Shown in pieces: positions 24,101-36,556 of a stretch of DNA of 64,000 nucleotides. The DNA comes from Lucifuga dentata (lineage: Eukaryota; Chordata; Actinopteri; Ophidiiformes; Bythitidae). Position 1 is the stretch's first letter. The number at the start of each line of letters is the position of its first letter. A program made the position numbers and the translations under genes. The stretch is taken from contig VXCM01000817.1 of assembly GCA_014773175.1 (NCBI GenBank), positions 28,501-92,500 of the forward strand. Reading direction: 5' to 3'. Under the pieces are notes generated by a model. That model had not been told where the DNA came from. It saw only the letters and a list, made by a program, of their open reading frames with translations, and searched no databases.

Positions 24101-26304
24101 TGCCAACATACAGAGAGGGAGCAGAAAACATGTACTACTTCTCTTCTCTGGCTTTGACACTCAATGAACCTGAAGAAGGAGTGGCACCAACAGACAGTCG
24201 GCAACGTCCTGACCAACGGTTAATGGAGGAAGGCCGCTGGGATGATGCTAACGCAGAGAAACAAAGGCTAGAAGACAAACAGCGCAGTACTCGTCGGGAG
24301 AGGGAGAGGGAGGCTGCTAGGATAGTCAGCTCACCTGAGGAAGGTAAGAAATGGAGGATTCAGATTCTTAGGAGAGTATCTAAGAAGGAATAAAGTAGCA
24401 GGGAAAAAGTTGGAACAGGGAAAAAGAGAGATTTTAAGCAGCTAGGTGCACATCAGAGACTGTGACATGTCCTTCTGACATGTAATGTTTCTCTGTCCAT
24501 CTGTCATCTTTTCCTCATTTGTCTGCCCTTGTGTTCCTTTTCTGCTTGCCTCTAAGCTGTAGTCTCTCCAGCAGATTCAGTGACTTTCCCATAAAAATCA
24601 AGTATTCCTCTCTGTCTATTCCCACTCATGTCTACACCTTTTTATTAACTTCAACAAGACATGCATACATACATAAATACATACGTACAGTGAGCTGGTC
24701 TGTACAAAGAAAGGTTAAAAATATCTTCCACATCATCTTGCGAACACCTCATCCATTCTCACTTTTTCATCTCTTCACCCATTTCTGTTCCATTTATCTG
24801 ATGCAGGGGATGCTGGCACAGAAGCAAGTGAAGTTTCTGATGAAAGCAAGTACCACTTCTATACTTAACATATAATGTGGCCTTTTAAATGTGCTAGAGG
24901 TAGCATTGTTACAGAGCTGTATGTAAGAATTTAAAATGGGCACAAGCTAGAGCTTTCACAATTCCAAATGGCCAATAGTGGAACAACTGAAACGCTTATG
25001 GAAAGTTCCATTATCTTTGTCTTTGTCATAAAACCAACTGAAGAAACAAGGATCAAGTCTGTACCAAGAAGCAAAGAGCTTCATGTAAAATGTGCCCATA
25101 ATTTTGAGGAATGTGAACAATGCCTATGAGATGGAGGTGACTAGTAGTCGACCATAGTCTCACTTATATCTGGACCATATTCCAAGTGGTCCCAGTTATT
25201 TTGACGTTGATGTATTCATTAAGAGGCTACATAGAACACTTTTAAAATGAAGGTAGTCAAGAAATCTGTGGATTTTGGATGATTTCCTTCGTGGCTCTGC
25301 TTTCTTTATTTGTAATTTGTGGCTGTTGGTGTCCAGCAGCCACAGATAACTCTCCCCCTCATACATCTGTTGCACACAAGTAGCTTCTTATACTTTCACT
25401 GGTGCTCTTTGTATCATTTCTTTTCAGAGCACGCACCTATTGTTTTGTCTTACCATTGCAAAGATGCATCATTCATTGTCTTTCTTTCAGCCCCTTATGG
25501 ATCACTCTCTCCTTATCCAAGCAAGTATTCCCCTAATGACAGACATATACTGTACAATGCCATGATTATTTTATTAAAATATAATTTCAAATAAAGTAAT
25601 TTAATGAAGTGATTTAATTAATGTAATAAAGATAGAAGTCCCCTGTTGATTTTAATCATTTTCTCCTTGCATCCTTTTCCAACTTGCTCTGTTTTAGTGG
25701 AAGGCATGGGAGGTCCATATGGAACTCCATTCAGAAGCAAGTAACATGTCCTGTGTTGTGTCTCTTTAGGGAATCTTTTAGAAGTCACAGTTGTAGCTGA
25801 TAGTAGATATGGCAAAATAATTCTAGAACTGTTTTAGAGCAGCATTATGTTTGTCATTGATAACAATATTACTGTCCTGGGCTGGCTGGACATTACTTGT
25901 GAGTCTCCGTGTGGTGGAGCAGCTAGTACTAATGTGTGATTTGGCACCCGTGTTTGTTTTTCTGTGTCAATAAGGTGTGACCCTGCGATTAGAAACAAGA
26001 AATATCTTTGCAACTTCCAGAACTTTGGCTACAATATACCCCTTAGTGAACTTTTGAAAGCATATCATCTTTCACATGATAAGTTATCAAGTTCATGTTA
26101 ATCCTTGTCTCAATTTCTTCTAAAGCCGACAGTTGGTGAAAGATTTTCTTTCTTTCTTCAGGCACCCATCAAGACAATTACCAAGCACAGTGGTTCAAGA
26201 AGATAGACGATCCTATATCTGGAGAACCCATGCATGTCTACAAGGGGGGTTACTGGGAGACTAAGGATCACGGCAGCTGGGACATGTGTCTTGACATCTT
26301 TTGA
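18131..26304 (+). CDS. osbp: Oxysterol-binding protein, OSBP/OSBP2 subfamily
   Basis: Sterol/PI4P exchange protein acting at ER-Golgi contacts. Exons: 18131-18264, 18783-18991, 19142-19307, 19484-19595, 19691-19889, 20054-20171, 20291-20351, 21624-21785, 21875-22120, 22671-22791, 23063-23166, 23339-23434, 23572-23756, 24114-24343, 26162-26304. All phases close, giving 761 residues. Domains: PH at about 15-110 ([20 protein letters not shown]), a coiled coil near 215-260, a VAP-binding FFAT motif EFFDAME at 291-297 preceded by an acidic tract, then the lipid-binding ORD with the EQVSHHPP signature at 468-475. The PH and central parts resemble [20 protein letters not shown] and [13 protein letters not shown] resemble OSBP2. 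The Gly/Ala-rich N terminus of human OSBP is absent because the start lies just before the PH domain. Orthology to OSBP, OSBP2 or a third paralogue is open. Confidence 0.95.
18515..18567. repeat. Perfect 24-bp inverted repeat with a 5-nt loop
   Basis: The left arm (18515-18538) and right arm (18544-18567) are exact reverse complements; the loop is GCTAA. The arm begins TGATGAGTACACATCC. It lies in the first coding intron of the OSBP gene. The RNA would form a 24-bp hairpin. Confidence 0.9.
20680..20703. repeat. (CTTCA)n microsatellite
   Basis: About five CTTCA units in an OSBP intron. Confidence 0.8.
21035..21290. repeat. Probable interspersed repeat in an OSBP intron
   Basis: ATTTTATTTATTTAACC followed by a (CA)n tract and the phrase GGGGTTAGGTGCCTTGCTCA, which I recognise as a common dispersed element of teleost genomes. 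The family was not assigned. The surrounding 20352-21623 intron shows no coding exon. Confidence 0.5.
24807..25740 (+). CDS. osbp: Three candidate small cassette exons in the last OSBP intron
   Basis: Candidates are 24807-24849 (43 nt), 25491-25524 (34 nt) and 25698-25740 (43 nt). Each has a pyrimidine-rich acceptor, and each ends in the same donor context, AGCAA|GTA. The core isoform skips them, joining 24343 to 26162 ([14 protein letters not shown], like human OSBP). One alone or any pair shifts the frame, but all three add exactly 120 nt without a stop. Individually each is open in the alternative phase ([11 protein letters not shown] and [10 protein letters not shown] in the second and third). 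Real use is unproven. Confidence 0.4.
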
Positions 26305-27687
26305 TCACAGCTGAATCTTCATGTTTCCCTCTCCCTGTACTACCTAAACAAATGAGAGGATGGTAAGACACGCCCTGTCTTAGATCAAGTAGACTTGGGA
26401 AGCAAGTCTAGATGACTTGGCGTCATCTGTTTAACGTCTTCCCTGTCCTGGCAGATTATTAGCTCAGTCTCAGAATCAAGGTGTCTGGACATGTTTAATG
26501 TCTTCACCTTCATTTTGAACACATTGTAGTAAGATTGCAGCTGGTTAGTGTTCAGGATTCCTTCTCACTGCCTATCAAAACTGATACTTGTTCTTCATTC
26601 AGGGTTCTGTGGTAAAAGCCTTTTAGAAACATTATAGAATAGCTTTTTCTGTCAACACTATTATGCATTTTCATTAGAAACACTTTTGTTAGAGGCATAA
26701 TTCAGTCATTTCAAACCTTCTACATATACAAGATTTACTTATATAGAAAAGATATACTACATTATACTACATTATAATTTGTGATTTTCTTTTGTTTCTG
26801 ATCAGTTTGCAGTTAATTTCTTTCAGCTCAAGACAAATCCCCAAAACAATGCTGACATAAGTGAACGTTTATTCACACCCAGTCTTATCGACAACTCACA
26901 CTTAAAATAGCAATGTGAGACCACTTGCCATGCATAGTTTGCATAGGCTTCAGTGGCTCTGATATAAATGAAATAAATACAATTTTAATGACTTTAAGTC
27001 AGATATTATAATAGACTGGAATAAATTGGGAATCGTCATACTCGGGCATGAAACAGAGTTTGCCTTTATGGTGATTTATGCTGCGACTTGATTTCCCTGA
27101 AGCAAAACAACTCTGGAGCTACTTCTGTGTCTACACAACGAGCATTCTGTTTTTGAGCTCAAGTAGGTCATTTCAGAATCTGTTTTTTTTTTTTTTTTTT
27201 TTTATAAAGCTAATTGAGCAAAATGTTTGTAAAATATATGATAGTGGAAAATTGTTTTGTTGTTAGTAGTTTATTATTATTAGGCTATGTTTAAGTAATA
27301 TTATTGTGGGCTGTTTTTTTTCAGTCCTCTCATATTTACCTGATTAACTCCAGTTGGGCCATCTTGAAAAAAAAAAAACCTTTTTGTCAACATTCATACT
27401 TAATTTCATAATTAGAAGTTTCTATGTTTTTCTTTTTTTTAATATAATGGCATTTGTGTCATGCAACAGATTAATTTGAAGAGCACTTATTGTTCTTTAC
27501 TCAGTTTGAAATATTGGTACCGTCCAATTTTGTATTGGTGGCACCACATGAAAATGCTAAAATAACTGCAGACAGCAGTGAAAAAATGTTTGAAATCTCT
27601 TCTTTGTTTTCTTTTTTCTTCAGCAAACCTAATTAAAGAGTGAAGTTCATTCGCAGAACTTTGATGACAGAAGTTTGGTTCAATAAA
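26305..27687 (+). other. osbp: OSBP 3' UTR and polyadenylation signal
   Basis: Non-coding AT-rich sequence after the stop. A good AATAAA lies at 27682-27687 and weaker A/T-rich candidates occur near 26968 and 27020. The length of the UTR is inferred. Confidence 0.5.
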
Positions 27688-29096
27688 GTAATATTAAATC
27701 CAAAAACAGAACATGCTGTCTATCCTGCTTTTCCATAAGGTCAGACATGTAAGAATATAAGGTGTGTGTGTATACCTGAAGTTTGCTACTTACAGAGGTA
27801 CATGGTGAGTACCATCTTTAGCAAATTGCTGCTCAGTTTTATGCACAGACACTGGCCATTTGAGTAGAAACAACATACTGAACAAACAATATTATATTTA
27901 AGTCCAGATTTTGTGGAAGTTAACACAAAAATTGAAGCAGTTACAAATTCTGCACAAGAGTTTTTCTCTTTTAAAGATATGCAAAATGTATTCTGCCCTA
28001 AACAAAGCTAATATCTGGAACTGACGTTGCCATTTGAGTACACAGAAAAGCAGATTGTGATTATAGGTGACACTGATGTAAACCCATGATATAAGTGGTG
28101 AGGCTACTGTGACCAAGAAGGAGGCAACTGTCAGTAAAAACTTTCGTTTTGCTCGTTTGGAAGCTTGTAGTCAGTGTACAAAATGTTTTGGCAAGTCCAG
28201 GTTGTAACTTAGGTTAATAAAGAATACAGTATTATATACAAAATGTATATAGTACACTAACACTGTGTATATAAAATGTATGCTGCAGTTATTCTCCAGT
28301 GGAGTAGTTACAGTTGTAGCTAGGATTTCTTGGTTTAAATTCAGCAACATTCATTTGGAGTTAATTTAAGTGACTAACATCAGAATTGAGGTGCATTCTA
28401 ATTTCTTTTAAAATGCTTTCAAAGCAAATGTTGAGGCTCACCACTTCACCAGTTGAGATTAAATTTAGAGCAGGACACCTGTACTCCATGCTGTTCCTCA
28501 GCAATGTGCTGGTGACAAGTGTCTGAGTTTTTGTCTTCCTGGTGTCCTTCAATTCTACTAATGCAAAGCTTTAATCCAGAGTAGTTTTTCTATCCTGCAA
28601 GTATGGGTTTTGAACAGAGAGCAATAAGAGTGGCTGAGTGCATACTGTATATAGCACAAAATGAAAAGTCATGGCCCTAAAAACCACAAGGCCTTCCTCA
28701 GATATTGTCACATGGTTGTAAGGCCTGTATGGGTAATGAAAAGCTAAATCTAGCTGAATCTACATCCAAGTGTACTTAAAATCAGAACACTGAACTTCAA
28801 GAATGTGAAAAAGTTGTGATGTTGCAATTAGTTATGTGTAAATACACTAACAGTGAAATGATAATTATGTTTACTGGTTGTGCTAATAGAAATCTGATGT
28901 CAGTGATGCACTTTTGAAATGTTTTTGCTGTTCATTCAGAATTGGATATATGTGAGTTGTATAACTTGTGTCATGTTTTTCTCACTCATTTAAATGACAG
29001 TAATTTGTAAAGATCTTTGTATTTTCATATGTAATTGAAAGGACATATGAAGAGTGTGAGGATTGTACATCATCTGCTTATAGAATAAGTTATCTG

Positions 29097-29129
29097 TCTG
29101 CTCTGTGTTGTCACACAACACAGAGCAGA
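29097..29129. repeat. Perfect 15-bp hairpin with a 3-nt loop
   Basis: TCTGCTCTGTGTTGT at 29097-29111 and its exact reverse complement at 29115-29129. No U-tract or gene context explains it. Confidence 0.85.
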
Positions 29130-29720
29130 GAGATATTGTCATTTTTTATGTTGATTTTTAGTTACTGATCTTAATTGTGCATTAACTCATCTTTGCATCT
29201 ATTTTTCTTATTTCTGCTCTTGTTTCTGTTTTTTTTTCTTGTGCTCTTCTCAGTTATAATTTTTGCCCTGTCACGGTTGTTACGATATAGCCTAGCTGCA
29301 ATGGTGCAACTTCCCAGGAGTCTTTGCTAAAAAAAAGTATCTTAAAGTGATATTGCACTTTCCTATGTTACATCTGTTATTTAACAAGTTCTTCTTGATT
29401 TGACACATGGCCAGCCTCTGAGGTTGAGCATTTAAAAATATATATGAACATATTTGCTGTATTGGCATACTGTTTGTCATTGCTGTCTTTTAAAGCAGAC
29501 CAAAAACTGTTTTGTGATCTTTGTTGTTTGGAAACTTTTTAATAGAAAATTTAGCAAGATTGTATCAGAGGCTAACAATATTAGAAAAATATTAAAGGCT
29601 GTATGGAGATGAAGTATATATTTTTGGTCTCTTGTCCAACAAAGCATTGCAATACATCTTAATCTAGTCATGGTTTTCACATCAAAGCAGACTGATATTG
29701 CATGAAAGATTACCTAGGAT

Positions 29721-29753
29721 TAACCACATTATTAAAATATAATAATGTGGTTA
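29721..29753. repeat. Perfect 14-bp hairpin
   Basis: TAACCACATTATTA at 29721-29734 and its exact reverse complement at 29740-29753, with the loop AAATA. Confidence 0.85.
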
Positions 29754-31044
29754 TATAATGAGTTATGTAAATTATATCAGACTGACTCAAATGCTTTGTC
29801 AATAATTACCCATGTCCCACTAAACTAAGCAAAACAAGTATTTGAGACAATTAGGCCTATGATGTTAACTACGTACTATTCATTAATGGGGCAAATGGGA
29901 AAAATGCATCACTGTTCTTTGCAAATATAAAACTAAAACACTGTTAACTTCAGTTTACCTTAGTTATATTACCATCACCACCTACCACAGTTCTAGTCAG
30001 AGTTTCTGAACTGAAAAATAATGTTTGGATGTACTGATGCATCTGTGCAGGTATGAGATGCTAATCAGCTCACATCAAATACAATCACCTTCATTTTTTT
30101 TAACTGTCAACCCAAAGTTAAATTAGTAACAAATAGTGCTGCAGTGCAATTTTAATTTGACAATGTATTATTTTGCTAAGGCTGATTGCAAAGCTTTTAC
30201 TTGAGAGTATTTTTCCGTGACACTCCCCCTCCCCCTCCCCCCCATGCACACACTTTTTTTTTAATCACTGATCTTGCTCAAAATTTACTTCGTCCATGTG
30301 AATATTGAATATTGAGGCGTCACTATGCACAGGTGTGTAGATGGTGATGGTAATATACCCATGTGTCTAATACAGACAACTTTTGAATGTTGTTTAGCAC
30401 TGCGTTATATTAATGAATTACCCTGGTTTTTTTTTTGTTTGTTTGTTTGTTTTGTTTTTTATGTTTTGGTTTGGTTTTTTTTTTTTTGGTTTTTTTTTTA
30501 AGTGGAAAAGGAACTTTCTGATCACGAGTTATAGCTATTGTGACTCCAGTGAGCTGAAGTGGTTTGTGTAGGAGACACGTGAATATGAACGCCACTTTAA
30601 AAAAAAAAAAAAAAAAAAAAATGTAAATTTCTTTAAAGTATTAAATCTTCACTTTGACATAGCAATGCAGATAAGTATTCACAAGAAAATGACGTTACAT
30701 GATGTCTATGGATGTAGGTCATAAATTTACAGGCCTTGACTGAGGTACAGATTAATTGATTTAAAAATTCACAAATTAAATTCCCAAAAATGTTAAACAA
30801 AGATCGTTAATTTAGGATTTTACATTTATGGACCGTCTATAAATTGCGGAGCGTGATTTACAATTATATCATTTTTTTTTTTTTTTTTANTCATTACGGC
30901 TTTCTCTTTTGTCACGTTTTTTTTTTTTAATCGCTGATCTCGCTCAAAATTAAAATATTCAAATATTTTCAAATTCAATACTCAAAATATTCGCGAATAT
31001 CGAATTTAAACCACACTTCCTTTTGGAACTACTACTACCATCTA

Positions 31045-31232
31045 CGGCAGGGGCGGGACACGGCAGGGGCGAGAGGATAAATCGAGTGTATCCTCCCTAT
31101 GACATCAGCATCTTTGTTTACTGTGTGTACATAGCTACATCCCGTCTTTAATTACAGCAGCTGTTGTGCGTGAGTCGGTATTAGTACTTTAAATATAGTT
31201 ATTTTTTATTTTTTGGAATTACCCGCGTGAAA
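31045..31232 (+). promoter_or_regulatory. casp3: casp3 promoter and 5' UTR
   Basis: Two tandem CGGCAGGGGCG units at 31045-31076; the first contains a GC box (GGGCGG, Sp1-type). A CRE-like TGACATCA lies near 31099. There is no TATA box at a sensible distance. The start codon follows at 31233. Confidence 0.5.
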
Positions 31233-34176
31233 ATGTCGGCAAACGGAGCAGGAGGAGACTGCACAGATGCAAAGAAAAGCGATGGACAGCAGTGAGTCAT
31301 ACCCCTGCTCTTTGTTATCCTGATATAGTTAGCTACTTCATGTTAGCATGCAGAGACGACAAAGCTGTTTTGCTTTTTAATTTAAAAGACGACTCTTACC
31401 TTTCTTACTGTCATACTAAACGCCCAAGTAGTTCCTCTACAGTAGCCAATTTAATCGATTCTGTAAATTCTAAGCGTTAAGTTACGTCTTTCATAACCAG
31501 CGAAGCACTTTCGCAGGCCCGGAACTCACACTAATTTACTAATTAGCTCTTTCATTTTCAGTGCTTTTCTGATGACGTGCTGTTTGATTGTAGTCCAAAT
31601 TATTTATGTTTTCTTGCCCTTCAGGTCACAGGGGTCTTTGTCTGCCCTTACCCCTATGGAAGTGGATGCCCAGCCCAAATCCCACAGCTTCAGATATAGC
31701 CTGGACTACCCCAGCATCGGCCAGTGCATCATCATCAACAACAAAAACTTTGACAGGGCAACAGGTATTGATTCTGCTTGTTGGGTCAGGGATGGACAGG
31801 CTCAGTGTTCTGTAACCGCCTGATCATGATGCCCATCTTTGAATGATACAATTAACCAATCAGTTGATCAATAGAGCGTTGGAAAATTTATTCATGTTGA
31901 AAGTTTGGCAGCACTGGACAGATTTGTGCTGGGACAGTGGTGCTTAGATGTCATCTCTGTCCCTCTGCAGCTTAGCTGTTTGCACTAATACACAGTCTAC
32001 ACCAGGACCAGTTTTGAGGAGCTCACTTTCTGTACTGAAACAGAAATCTTAGTGTGAAACAGCCAAATCAGCCTTTTACAGACATTTAGCCTAAAATTTT
32101 GCCTTTTGCATACACATTAGTGTCAGTGAGTAACAAAGAACAGATTAGACATAGATTAGACATCTCAGTCAACAACAGAACTCTGGATCTCCAATAGATG
32201 ATAGCTAAACTAATTAGCATATAATTGTATAGAAAGGTAATGGCACCGTTCTTTTGTTCATGTTCACAGCTTAGGGACCAGTGATTGTTATTGCTATGGA
32301 CACTAGTCAAGGCTGTAATAACTGCTTCTTATGCAGGTTAATTACATATTTGTGTTACCTTGTCTTCTTTCACATTTGCTTTAGAGTGAAACTAGGAGCA
32401 GGCAGCTACAGTAATCCATGTGAATCTTGGTTAGTATTAGATCACATTAGCTAGTTCCTTGTGCGGAATACATGGACAGGAGGTACTGGGCTTGTCAGGA
32501 GGTACAGGGATTTGTATGACATGCAGAATGGTTCCACATACATCATGCAGTTGACACAATGGTTCAGTGACTTCCTCTTTCATTTTTAATATACCCTGAG
32601 CATCGCTGTGAATGTCCATTACAAATACTGCTGCAGTGCAATGGAAGGAAAAATAGACGCACAATACAACAGCCCTGTAATAAATGAAAGTAGTCATTTT
32701 TGACACTGTTTCAGAGAGGTGTTGATTCAACTCTATGGTCATTTTTGAGGCTGGAGTCTGTTGTTGTTTTACTGGACTGCATTATATTCTACTGTGTTTC
32801 TAGTATTTTGGCTGCTCCACATAAGCAAATGGTGTGGACAAAATATGCAGAACACCCTTAAATGTAATGCAGTCCAGTACAACATCTCTACAAAGTACAG
32901 CCTCCAAGTTGATCATAAAATGACAGAGCAAGGTCAGAAAGCCACAAATTTGTCTGGAGAAAGTAGCCTTATAAGTTTACTGTAATTAATACTATTTCAG
33001 TAGTTAAATTTACCTTCTAAGCAACTCAGGGAAATACAACAGAATTGATACCCAGGTCTTAAAAATCGACGACATTACCAAGGAAATGCAATGAAATTAA
33101 TACTCATCTTTCAATTAAGAAGCGGATAAGATACTGAAAAACTGTGGGTTTTGTTTTCAAAGGCATGAATCAACGAAATGGTACAGACGTCGATGCAGGA
33201 AACGCAATGAAAGTGTTTGCGAAGTTGGGTTATAAAGTGAAGGTTTACAATGACCAAACAGTTGAACAGATGAAACAGGTTTTAATTGCTGGTAAGTATG
33301 ATGCAGAATTCATACAAAATTTAAAAACAAAACATCTGTAGACACAATGCCTTCTAGTTACATTATTCATCTAAACTGCTTTGTTTAACTCTCTGTCTTA
33401 TGTATTATGTCACAAAAATAGTAAGTAAGGCTACACAATTCTGTTTTTCCAGTTTCAAAGGAAGACCACAGCTGCTCAGCCTCACTTGTTTTTGTTTTGT
33501 TGAGTCATGGGGATGAAGGTGTGTTCTTTGGTACAGATGGCTCAGTAGAGCTTAAGAACCTCACGTCACTTTTTCGGGGTGATCGCTGCAAATCAATGGC
33601 AGGAAAGCCTAAACTCTTCTTCATCCAGGTATTGTAAGAGTTTTAATTCATCCTCCAGTAATAACATTGAGCCATGCCAAAGTATCCAACCTGTAACCAG
33701 TTCTTATTTTGTTTGTGTGCACATTGGGTAGGCTTGCAGAGGCACTGATCTGGACGCGGGCATCGAAGCAGACAGTGGAACAGATAGGACAACCAAGATC
33801 CCTGTGGAAGCAGACTTCCTCTACGCCTTCTCCACAGCACCAGGTTCAAGCTCATTATACGTATATTCAGAATACTTGTGTAAACTCATTCTCATTTCCT
33901 TCTTCACGTGTTGCTACTTCCCTCATTTTATCACGTCTATCCACAGGCTACTACTCATGGAGGAATACTATGACTGGGTCATGGTTTATCCAGTCACTAT
34001 GTGACATGATCAACAAATATGGAAAAGAACTGGAGCTTCTGCACATCATGACACGGGTAAACCACAAAGTGGCAGTAGATTTTGAGTCCATCTCCAATTC
34101 ACCAGGCTTTGATGCAAAGAAACAGATCCCATGCATTGTGTCAATGCTGACCAAAGAGATGTATTTTACTCCTTGA
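31233..34176 (+). CDS. casp3: Caspase-3, executioner caspase
   Basis: Cytosolic cysteine protease that cleaves after Asp (DEVD-type sites) in the execution phase of apoptosis. Exons: 31233-31291, 31625-31764, 33163-33291, 33453-33628, 33732-33843, 33947-34176. All phases close, giving 281 residues; human has 277. A short prodomain is followed by the large subunit ([19 protein letters not shown]), catalytic His128 in LLSHGDEG and catalytic Cys170 in IQACRG. IEAD182|S matches the interdomain activation site (human IETD175). The small subunit has [35 protein letters not shown] and [17 protein letters not shown]. The family, subunit order and key residues are intact, so the product should be active. 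The short prodomain and GIEADSG site favour caspase-3 over caspase-7. Confidence 0.98.
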
Positions 34177-34587
34177 TGTTGTTTCATCACAAGCACCGAG
34201 GCCGGCAGGGGTTCTGCAGAAAAAAGGCCTGGGGAGGTGGGGTGGGGGNTGGGGGTGGGGTGCATAGTGTGTTTGTCAATTATTTCACTTTACATTTTCT
34301 GTCCGAGAATCTCTCAAAACCTCAGCGTTTTGCTGAGGGAGTAGATGTGATGCAAAGTTGCTGTCACATTTCCCAAGCTTGGAATTATAAAGGTTTGTTC
34401 TGGGAGGAATACTCATCTGAGACATACAGCAGTAGTAATTTACTATTAAATTATTATGCATTATCAAGTAAAATATCAGCACACAGGGATAAATTCACTT
34501 TCAAAGATCATGAGTCTGCAGATGAAGCCGACCTTCAAATTCCAAGCTCACAATTATTACCACTAGACGCCTCTTTGCTGTTTACAC

Positions 34588-34593
34588 AATAAA
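34588..34593 (+). terminator. casp3: casp3 polyadenylation signal
   Basis: AATAAA about 410 bp after the stop codon. Confidence 0.7.
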
Positions 34594-36480
34594 CTTTTCA
34601 GGGATATGTATAGGTTTGTTTAATGATGAAACCACAGATGGACTTGTGCTTCAGCATCAGCATTTTCATGGGTCACAAGTTTATTTTAACACTGGTATTT
34701 AAGCAAGAATCACTTTTGTATGAAGGGATCATGTATGCAGTTTTACTGTGTGTCTGTTTAATGTTACTATCGAGATGTTGGCATCTACCATGAAAATGAC
34801 AACCAGAAGCACTCTTAGAAATTAAAAAGGGTAATCAGTTGGTGACTGAATTGTGTAAAGCATCTGAATTTTGGCTGAATGTGTGCATTGAAAGTAAATG
34901 CTTCACCCGCACTCTGCGGGTAAATTAAATGATAAAAGTTGTGTAGCATATACAAGGGCCACCAGTAAGATATTGTGTATTCTATTATACAGCTCAGAAC
35001 TCATATTTATTATTATAGTTTTTAGAGACTTGGTTGTGTCTAAGCATAAGTTTCTTTGGGTGAAATGGTATGTCAACTCCTATGATTTAGAGTCTTTGAG
35101 TCAGTCCAGCATAGGCTTTATCTACTGAGGTCATTTTAAATATGAAAGAACATACATAAGTCAAACCAACCAACCAATCAGCACAATGTTGTACTTTCTC
35201 CATTTTGATGGGATACTCATACTTGAATATAAACCTCATATTTCATTGTCAGTGTACTTGATGTGTAAATCAGCAATTTGCATGATTGTTCACAAAGCAT
35301 TAGGAGTAAATTTCCCTTCCCTTTCCCTTATTCTGAGGAATAATGTCCAATATTTCCTGTGAAATGGAAATAGGAGCCATTATTTTTTAAGCAGATTTTT
35401 TTTTTTTTTTTTTTTNTTTTTTTTTTTTTTTTTTATTGGAGAAAAACACATTTCTGATTGTGTACTGTCCTGATCAGTTGTTGAGTAATTGCCTGGATTC
35501 TCAAAATTTTACTAGTTGACAATCCAGTTTATAACAGTCTGTTCCACTGTATTATGACAGTCACATTTTGGCTTTTTTTGTAACGTCACTGCCTTCTAAG
35601 CAACAATACTCTGAGGTTGGCGTGATATTTAACCTGAAGAATAAAGTGAAAAACTACTTAGAGTGTTTTGAAAACTGAATAATTTTATTCTGGTATTGAC
35701 TGATCAAAGTTAAACTGCTGTAGTTAAAATATTCATCATCTACAGATACATTCAATATAAGTTCTTATATTATGGGGAGAAATATAAGAATTTTAAAATA
35801 TGAAATATTTATAATATAAAAAAAAGTTTTGTTTATATTGAATTTACCTGAAAACCGTTAAGAGCCTGCTTTGCTTGCATACACTTGTGTGCTGGCAGGA
35901 TTACTCCAGATCTGGCTTCTGCTGAAGTGGAAATGAGCCACCAGATCCTGAAGCAAACAAAACTGGGCCTAGGATCTTTTTTACCTAAACCAGCTCCCAC
36001 ATCAGGTTTCAAGCCACTTACAACATCTTGCATAGCAGACAAAAACTCACAAATGGCACTTCTTAAAGATCAACAGCTGTAACAACAACAACAACAACAA
36101 CAAAAAAAACGTCTTTTAAACACAACTTTGATATGGTAAAAAGGTAAAAGGTAAAAAACAAAAAATGTCAGCACAGCATCTGAATCTGACAGCGTCACAC
36201 GTATGTCATACTCAGATTCGGGACCTAATGGCCCACTTTCAGCTCCTCCCGTGAACCATTCAAAGCCAGAGCCACCGATATTTGGTGTGAACGTGTTTGC
36301 TCCATGGTTTGGTCAGGTGGAACGGCGACGCGTACGTTTGACGCGTCGCGCCAATTACATGCTGAACGTAAATGCTGCATTCCAGTGCTCCTACAATATT
36401 GTAAATCTGAGTGTGTAGAGGCTTTTGAAATTCTCTAAACAAAAACAACAGGCAAACAGTCAGAATCATGTGTGATAGTT
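34594..36480. other. Intergenic, casp3 to stox2
   Basis: No supported gene. An N-split poly-T lies at 35398-35434. An open stretch at 35885-36082 is readable on both strands but matches nothing I recognise and is followed by (AAC)n at 36081-36101. A 9-bp perfect CpG-rich inverted repeat (GCGACGCGT) sits at 36325-36333 and 36341-36349. Confidence 0.5.
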
Positions 36481-36486
36481 GTCATG

Positions 36487-36489
<3 letters not shown>

Positions 36490-36554
<65 letters not shown>

Positions 36555-36556
36555 AC
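36490..36556. repeat. (CT)n microsatellite grading into (ATCT)n
   Basis: About 26 CT units followed by a few ATCT units, upstream of the alternative stox2 first exon. Confidence 0.95.

Larger units (their letters stand above)
27688..31020. other. Intergenic, OSBP to casp3
   Basis: AT-rich sequence with no supported gene. It holds two perfect hairpins (29097-29129 and 29721-29753), T- and A-rich low-complexity sequence at 30430-30620, a C-rich run near 30224-30242, and a repeated motif (AATCACTGATCTTGCTCAAAAT near 30264; AATCGCTGATCTCGCTCAAAAT near 30930) that probably marks two fragments of one dispersed element. Confidence 0.6.

Noticed and set aside
34200..34592. Open frame after the casp3 stop
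   Set aside because: It lies in the casp3 3' UTR and contains an N within a G-rich run; no homology.
35833..36082. Possible exon on either strand
   Set aside because: Open on both strands but without a recognisable family, partner exons or consistent splice sites.
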